Under the pieces are notes generated by a model. That model did no database searches, was not told the DNA's origin, and saw only the letters and a list, made by a program, of their open reading frames with translations. Position numbers and translations under genes: made by a program. Shown piece by piece: positions 59,121-64,000 of a DNA stretch of 64,000 nucleotides. The DNA comes from Heyndrickxia sp050281185 (GTDB lineage Bacteria; Bacillota; Bacilli; Bacillales; Bacillaceae_C), in contig NZ_JBNNWS010000002.1 in the NCBI RefSeq assembly GCF_050281185.1, positions 268,012 through 332,011 of the forward strand, given 5' to 3'. Numbering within the stretch: position 1 is the stretch's first letter; the number at the start of each line of letters is the position of its first letter.

Positions 59121-61442
59121 TTACTCCTTCATATTTTCAGATATTTTTATTTGTCCCGCGCTCGATGTGCCGATAATTGTTGCGATAAGAACTGAGCATA
59201 TCATCATCAATGGACTTAATAGATACGCAGAAAGTGGATTAACAACAAACTTAAACGATGACGCTCCAAACGAAGAGATAACCGCACTCGCAAGTAACTC
59301 TCCGAGAGTGTTTGCTAGAATCGTCCCAAATACAATTCCTACAATCAGAACAAATACCGAACGTGACACATACTGTATTGCAATATCCGAGTTTGTAAAA
59401 CCTAACGATTTCATTACGGCAATTGAGTATCTGTCCTTCGCAACAAGCATTCTCATAAACAAAAGTGTAACCAATACCGTTATAATCAGCGCAACGACAA
59501 TTGCAGCAAAGCTGGCCTTTCCGACGGAGCTTATTGTTGAGCCAAATGTTTGTGTAATATATTCATCAATGCCCGAAATCTTTGCAAAATGGAACCTGTC
59601 CGCATAGTCCGAGGTCTTACCTCCGACAAGAGATTTATCGGAAAGCTCCGCGTAAATAACACACCACATAATATCCGCCGAATTGTCGGAGAAAACTGCC
59701 TTTGCAGTTTTGCCACCGTTAGTAATGTCGGAATAAATTCCGGATACTGTGAGATTTTTCTCCTTCCCCTCAATCACCAGCGTAATGACATCGCCGATCT
59801 TTTTGCCTAGCTCTTCAGCGTTTATGGCTGAAAGCGCAATTTCGTCTTCTGCATCGGGTGCTCTGCCTTCGGAATATTCTATTGGGAATATCGAATGATC
59901 GCCAAGCTCAATTTTTATTCCTTCCTCCGATCCGTTCTTTGTCTTTACTTTGAATGTTTTGGTCGTCAGCACAGCATATTTAGATATAGATCTGTCGCGC
60001 TCCAGCGTCTTTACAACTTCCGCTGCTTTTATAGAAATATTGTCAGTCTGCTGAATGTCAATGCGCATATCACTACTTCCTATCCCCATATATGTGATGA
60101 AGCTTTTTGAGGAAATAGTGTTGTACAGGTTCAGTGGAACGATAATGATAAATGTCGAAAGCACAAGCACCGCAAGCATTGTGACGTAAAGTCTTTTTCT
60201 TGCAAGAACATCTTTTATGCCCAGAAAAATATTCGTATTAAGCAGCCTGTTTCCGCTTAGGAAAAAATGTTTTGCGCCTTTAGATTTTTCTTGAGCAGTG
60301 CCAAAGCGTATTGATTCCGCGGCTGATATTTTTCGAAAGCGTTTCAGCACTTTGTTTACATAGGCAATAATTGCAAAGAGTACTAGCAATGTACCAATTA
60401 TTCCGAAAAATAAAGCTAGAAAAGAAGAATTTTTACTTTCCCCCATATAAAGCCGTATATTTTCAAGAAGCACACCTCTGAATACAAATGAAAGTGCAAA
60501 TCCAAGAATACAACCAGCTGCCGCAATCACCGCGTATTTCGCAAGATAAATCTTTTTTATATCGGAAACAGGAAGCCCTATTGCTTTCATAACACCTATT
60601 TCACGGTAATCATCTTCGATTTTCGCAAGGAGCGTAAAGCGTATACACATAAATGCGATTGCAACGACAAGCGCACTTACAAGAAGTATGACTGCAATCA
60701 TCAGCCCATCGGAAATGGCATTAAGCATTTTGAAAAGCGGATATGTAATTGTCGGTCCGTTTGCTTCAAGCCCTGCGGAGGTGTAAGCAGTTTCGAATGC
60801 GCCAATTTCAGACAAGTTCTTTAATCTGAACTCAATTAAATATTCCGTGCTTCCGAAATCCTTTATTGTCGCATAATCATTTTCGCTCACAAGGAACCTC
60901 TTTGACGAAGCCAGCAACGAATTCATCTGTGAATCACGGAGAAATCCAGCAACAGTAAATTTCTTTCCGTTTATCACAACCTTGTCCCCAACTTTTGCAG
61001 TACCGTCCTTCATGTAACCTACCGGAACATAAATCTCTCCATCGGATACATTGATAACGTTTCCGTCGAGATCAAGGAGATAATCAAATCTTTCGCTCTG
61101 TGTGCTGAAGCCGTTGTCCTGAACATTGTCTGCAAGCGAGTTCCCGTTAATTACAATCTTTGCACCGTCTACATTGAGATATTCAAGCACCTGAAATTCA
61201 TCAACATTGCTGTTCTGATTCGCGAAATCCTCAAGCCGTACAGTATCAATATCACCTGAGTGCATTTGCATAAAATGCGGAGTTTTCGCCTGCTTCATGA
61301 GTGTATCTATCGCACCCGAAAGATTTACGACAAGTATCGCCGAGAGAGAAACAAGCATAGCTGCGGCAGCGACAAATATCATGGTGGTCAACGTTATCAG
61401 CTTGCTTTTTGAAATATCATTACGGATTAGTCTGAAATACAT
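59121..61442 (-). CDS. FtsX-like ABC transporter permease
   Basis: A 773-residue membrane protein with two FtsX units: TM1 near 20-42, a large outside MacB-type domain (about 45-245), TM helices at about 250-390, a second periplasm-like domain (about 445-640) and a last group of TM helices (about 650-765). Motifs include REIGVMKAIGLPVSDIKKIYLAKY and YSIAVMKSLGFTNSDIAIQYVSRS, which contact the ATPase. It belongs with the ATPase that follows. The codon use and the style of sequence look more like Clostridia than like the neighbouring genes; this is only an impression. Confidence 0.9.
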   Translation of the reverse strand: MYFRLIRNDISKSKLITLTTMIFVAAAAMLVSLSAILVVNLSGAIDTLMKQAKTPHFMQMHSGDIDTVRLEDFANQNSNVDEFQVLEYLNVDGAKIVINGNSLADNVQDNGFSTQSERFDYLLDLDGNVINVSDGEIYVPVGYMKDGTAKVGDKVVINGKKFTVAGFLRDSQMNSLLASSKRFLVSENDYATIKDFGSTEYLIEFRLKNLSEIGAFETAYTSAGLEANGPTITYPLFKMLNAISDGLMIAVILLVSALVVAIAFMCIRFTLLAKIEDDYREIGVMKAIGLPVSDIKKIYLAKYAVIAAAGCILGFALSFVFRGVLLENIRLYMGESKNSSFLALFFGIIGTLLVLFAIIAYVNKVLKRFRKISAAESIRFGTAQEKSKGAKHFFLSGNRLLNTNIFLGIKDVLARKRLYVTMLAVLVLSTFIIIVPLNLYNTISSKSFITYMGIGSSDMRIDIQQTDNISIKAAEVVKTLERDRSISKYAVLTTKTFKVKTKNGSEEGIKIELGDHSIFPIEYSEGRAPDAEDEIALSAINAEELGKKIGDVITLVIEGKEKNLTVSGIYSDITNGGKTAKAVFSDNSADIMWCVIYAELSDKSLVGGKTSDYADRFHFAKISGIDEYITQTFGSTISSVGKASFAAIVVALIITVLVTLLFMRMLVAKDRYSIAVMKSLGFTNSDIAIQYVSRSVFVLIVGIVFGTILANTLGELLASAVISSFGASSFKFVVNPLSAYLLSPLMMICSVLIATIIGTSSAGQIKISENMKE

Positions 61443-61697
61443 AAGTCACCTCTGCTTTCTAGCTTTTTAACTGATTTCAAGTTGTACAGAATTACTGAAG
61501 TAACACATAACAGCACCCCAGCGATAATAATGAGTAATCCCGTTCCTCTTCCACCACCCGTGCTGATGATCTTTCCCCGTTTGCTCAAAAGCATAAACAC
61601 CAAGCCCGAACGAAATAAGACCACTTCCTATAGCTGAAAAAAGATTGTCTGACCATAGAAGGAGAAATTTCCTGAAAAATTCCCCTGAATTATTCAT
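61440..61697 (-). pseudogene. MFS transporter collapsed by internal deletion
   Basis: The ATG at 61697 overlaps the TetR stop and opens MNNSGEFFRKFLLLWSDNLF plus SAIGSGLISFGLGVYAFEQTG, a typical first helix of an MFS exporter. After about 40 residues the frame changes and a second frame gives RGTGLLIIIAGVLLCVTSVILYNLKSVKKLE, typical of the last helix of the same family. About ten helices between are missing. Probably once a TetR-regulated efflux pump. Confidence 0.75.
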
Positions 61698-62337
61698 TGC
61701 TGTTTCCATTTCCGCCGCCAAACATCTTCATCATGTACATAAGACTTCCACTTTCAACACCGAGCAGCCTTTCTACATTGAAAACCAACGCCTGTATACG
61801 TGAAGCAAGCTCTTCATTCGTCATAGTAACCATTTCATCATCAAAAACGGTATTCGTATATGCCACAACCATTTCCATGCATTCATATGGATACGGCGTA
61901 CTGAATAGTCCTTGCTCAATACCCTCGCGGATTATTTCCGTCAGTATCGGTGGAACGCCGTTGATTATGACCTTTTGTATTTTTTGATGCATAAGCGCGT
62001 TCTGAGGCTTGTGAATATGCTCCATAATTTCCTTGCTATTTCCGCCACTTATGTTAAGTGCCATTACAACGCGGATAATACGCTCATTTACGGGTATGCT
62101 CTTGTCTGCGGCAATTTCCTTCGCTGCTCCTAAAAGGAGGACAGTATACCGCTCAATTAGTGCGTCCATAATATCCTCCTTCGACTTGAAGTGATAATAC
62201 AGCGTTCCCCGCGCAATTCCGACCTTTTCGAGAATATCGTTTGTACTTGTGCCATCAAAGCCCTTCTGACCGAAAAGCTCTTCAGCGGCATCAAGTATTT
62301 CGTTCCTGCGTTCCTCGGCTTTTTTTATAACTCTCAA
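61690..62337 (-). CDS. TetR/AcrR-family regulator
   Basis: A 215-residue repressor. The HTH (about 8-55) reads RRNEILDAAEELFGQKGFDGTSTNDILEKVGIARGTLYYHFKSKEDIMDALI. The C-terminal domain is a helical ligand pocket. It starts the operon that goes on with the MFS remnant and the FtsX-type ABC transporter, and overlaps the MFS start by 8 bp. The promoter carries a palindrome that is probably its own operator. Confidence 0.9.
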   Translation of the reverse strand: MRVIKKAEERRNEILDAAEELFGQKGFDGTSTNDILEKVGIARGTLYYHFKSKEDIMDALIERYTVLLLGAAKEIAADKSIPVNERIIRVVMALNISGGNSKEIMEHIHKPQNALMHQKIQKVIINGVPPILTEIIREGIEQGLFSTPYPYECMEMVVAYTNTVFDDEMVTMTNEELASRIQALVFNVERLLGVESGSLMYMMKMFGGGNGNSNE

Positions 62338-62355
62338 TTTTTACAGCTCCATTCT

Positions 62356-62407
62356 ACAGACCGACTGTCTGTCTATATAATTCTAGCATTCTGTTATTAT
62401 TTGTCAA
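62356..62407 (-). promoter_or_regulatory. TetR operon promoter and operator
   Basis: TTGACA (62402-62407), 16 bp, TAGAAT (62380-62385) on the minus strand, followed by the inverted repeat ACAGAC-N5-GTCTGT at 62356-62372 near the start of transcription. The location fits autorepression. The wider gap 62408-62878 shows no further clear gene or signal. Confidence 0.7.
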
Positions 62408-62878
62408 TAATTTGTAATAAATTTTGTGAAAAAATGATCTTAAAATTTAGTTTACGTACATTTATTTACAAACTTAATAGCCATTTGAAATTAATATCCA
62501 ATAGAAAAACACCTCAACTCTAAAAGAACTATAAAGGTAAGGTGATTCTAATCATACCTTTTTCAAAACAATCAATCTCTTTTACAAAGCTATAATTTTT
62601 AATTAATATAATATGTTATTGTTTAAGTATATATCTGTACAAATTATCACTTAAATATGTACTACTTTTCATAAAATACCTTCTTTGGATTCATAACGAT
62701 GATTACACCACTGAATGAAGAATTGCGCTATACATGATTAATTCCAATAAGTTTCCGTTTATTAAGCCAATAAAAAAAATTAAAGAATTGGTGGACCATT
62801 TTGTAAATTCGAGTTTTGTTGGTGGTACCCCTATTATGATAATATATATAATTATAAAAACTATTAACGAGGTGGCTT

Positions 62879-63130
62879 ATGAAAAAGCAATGGAACTTAA
62901 TATTAGCACTAATTGTCGTATTAATTATTGCAATTTTTTCCGTCATCAATGTTGAACCTGTAACGGTTCATTACTTATTTGGAACAGCCGAGTGGCCGTT
63001 AATCCTTGTCATTATTGGGTCAGTTTTATTAGGAGCACTATTTGCTGGATTAATTGGTATGATGAAAATTTATCAGCTTCAACGATCTTTAAAAAAGGCA
63101 GAGACTAATGATATAGATAATCAGTCGTAA
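62879..63130 (+). CDS. lapA: LapA-family (DUF1049) membrane protein
   Basis: An 83-residue protein with two TM helices (about 6-24 and 40-62; LILALIVVLIIAIFSVIN, LILVIIGSVLLGALFAGLIGM) and a cytoplasmic basic helix MKIYQLQRSLKKAE. The NVEPVTVHYLFG loop between helices is typical of LapA (YrvD in Bacillus subtilis). In Gram-negatives LapA takes part in LPS assembly control; in Bacillus the role is unknown. ACGAGGTGG is 5 bases before the ATG. Confidence 0.9.
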   Translation: MKKQWNLILALIVVLIIAIFSVINVEPVTVHYLFGTAEWPLILVIIGSVLLGALFAGLIGMMKIYQLQRSLKKAETNDIDNQS

Positions 63131-63199
63131 CGGTAGAATACATATATAGGCACGGTGGGTTAATTAGCGATGCAACTTGAACATTCTGATAGGCAGAGG

Positions 63200-63340
63200 A
63201 AGCTGTTATTGAATTCGTGCAAAAGACCTAATTTCACAATCGTCCAGCACTTCAAGAGGGCCGAGACTCTTTAGCTTGGTTGCAAAAGAATGGAACAGCT
63301 ACCATTTGGCAAGCTGCTCCCTTAGTTAAGCTATCGTTCT
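63200..63340 (+). pseudogene. possible SnoaL/NTF2-like protein fragment
   Basis: One frame reads EEAVIEFVQKT, a stop, then FHNRPALQEGRDSLAWLQKN, which resembles the EAVExYxxxxYxQHNPxxxDG pattern of SnoaL-like proteins. No start or full fold remains. An imperfect hairpin TTAAGCTATC / GATAGCTTAA follows at 63328-63355. Confidence 0.3.
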
Positions 63341-63360
63341 CCGATAGCTTAATGATATTG

Positions 63361-63810
63361 TTAACCAACGGATTTTATTTGTATAAACATATCAAACTCA
63401 CTTTCACTGTCCTCACCTTTATATCTGTGGTCGTAAACCTCAAAACAAATAACATCAAACTGTTCGTAATTGTTTGTTCCAAGCCAGTTAATGAGTCCCT
63501 CAAACGTTTCATTTATCTTGCCCAGAGGTCCTTTGTGCGTAACCATTGCATACTTGCCTGCGGGAATTTTGTAGGAATACATCCCTTCAGGTACTTCACT
63601 TTGTATTGAAGTTTCAACCCCTGCTAGATAGCCATGTTCGTTTCTTTTAATTAATCCAATGGTTTCGATTTGATTCAACCTGTCATTAATCTCGTTTATT
63701 CTGTTAAACAAAGCTGGCCAGACATCTCCAGGATTAGTTTGTTCCCCAATCTTGCCCATTCCGACAATCATGCGTTCAGAAAATTCGGCCAATGTTGGTG
63801 TGTTATTCAT
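63361..63810 (-). CDS. GyrI-like small-molecule-binding domain protein
   Basis: A 149-residue stand-alone effector-binding domain of the kind joined to AraC or MerR regulators. Two SHS2-like halves are seen, with MIVGMGKIGEQTNPGDVWPALFNRIN, YLAGVETSIQSEVPEGMYSYKIPAGKYAMVTHKGPLGKINETFEGLINWL and the end FEVYDHRYKGEDSESEFDMFIQIK. Stand-alone members may hydrolyse or bind hydrophobic drugs. GGGAG lies 14 bases before the ATG, a little far. Confidence 0.85.
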   Translation of the reverse strand: MNNTPTLAEFSERMIVGMGKIGEQTNPGDVWPALFNRINEINDRLNQIETIGLIKRNEHGYLAGVETSIQSEVPEGMYSYKIPAGKYAMVTHKGPLGKINETFEGLINWLGTNNYEQFDVICFEVYDHRYKGEDSESEFDMFIQIKSVG

Positions 63811-63920
63811 CGCTAATTCGTCTCCCTTACAAGTTGAGTTGAGTTTAATTATGAATTCAACATAGACTCAATATCTCCTCCCAATTATTGTAACTAATCT
63901 GCCCGTTCGTATTATAAGGT

Positions 63921-63957
63921 CAGCCAGAAAATATTTCTGGTTGACCATTTTTTATAT
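63921..63957 (+). terminator. terminator-like hairpin near the window end
   Basis: GGTCAgCCAGAAA / TTTCTGGtTGACC followed by ATTTTTT. No plus-strand gene lies directly upstream except lapA, so its use is unclear. CTGCCCGT occurs on both sides (63900 and 63993). Confidence 0.6.
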
Positions 63958-64000
63958 GGTTTTATTATAACAGTAGCCAGGGTAGAACGTATCTGCCCGT

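Noticed and set aside
62734..62955. 73-codon plus frame overlapping the start of lapA
   Set aside because: It overlaps a clear lapA gene with a good ribosome binding site in another frame, and is probably accidental.

Overview
The window looks like chromosome of a low-GC Gram-positive of the family Bacillaceae (Bacillus sensu lato; genus not determined). The reasons are an AT-rich base composition, strong AGGAGG-type ribosome binding sites with frequent TTG and GTG starts, tandem T-box leaders before a threonyl-tRNA synthetase, manR/manP and lapA genes of Bacillus type, and two intergenic repeat families that resemble ones common in Bacillaceae. No rRNA, tRNA, CRISPR array, complete insertion sequence or phage gene was found.

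Layout. 1-4.3 kb: an omega-aminotransferase (cut by the window edge), an APC permease with a 5' leader terminator, and branched-chain aminotransferase. 4.6-9.9 kb: a YtkA-like lipoprotein and a PepSY membrane protein, divergent from a beta-propeller lipoprotein with an OmpR-type two-component system. 10-14.9 kb: a Rossmann protein, a metallophosphoesterase, two HAD phosphatases, a Crp/Fnr regulator and a small membrane protein. 15-17.2 kb: a short threonyl-tRNA synthetase without TGS and editing domains, behind a strong promoter and three tandem T-boxes. 17.2-23.6 kb: cardiolipin synthase, an ABM protein with a divergent ArsR-like regulator, an EamA exporter and an MMPL transporter. 23.7-28.3 kb: a DUF4097 lipoprotein, an ABC-2 transporter and a divergent two-component system, a bacitracin/lantibiotic-type stress module. 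28.6-39.9 kb: a run of transporters paired with regulators (EamA with XRE-cupin, EamA with MocR, MFS with MerR, MFS with ArsR) plus a PhzF-like protein. 40-44.8 kb: a decayed tandem duplication behind a second ABC-2 transporter, and a second ArsR/MFS cassette. 45-50.2 kb: a lone CcsA/ResC-like protein, an Agr-type sensor/regulator pair without agrBD, a VOC protein and a WYL regulator.

50.2-58 kb is the most disturbed part. A mannose locus (manR, manP) reads toward a wrecked manA about 3.5 kb away. Between them lie a transposon-like coiled-coil remnant, a visibly GC-rich two-gene operon (rsgA paralogue plus aminoglycoside-type phosphotransferase, joined by an ATGA overlap) and a shortened copy of the neighbouring WYL regulator. 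The operon leader carries a 10-codon peptide with its own Shine-Dalgarno and two consecutive intrinsic terminators, the layout of ribosome-stalling attenuators that control antibiotic-resistance genes. It is the best candidate here for an undescribed system. 58.3-62.4 kb is a second foreign-looking block, with a TetR regulator, a collapsed MFS gene and a MacB/FtsX-type ABC transporter. The right end holds lapA, a possible SnoaL-like remnant and a GyrI-like protein.

Overall the window is an accessory region rich in efflux and envelope-stress genes, most with a dedicated local regulator and several with readable operators. All similarity statements come from reading the sequence; no database search was run.
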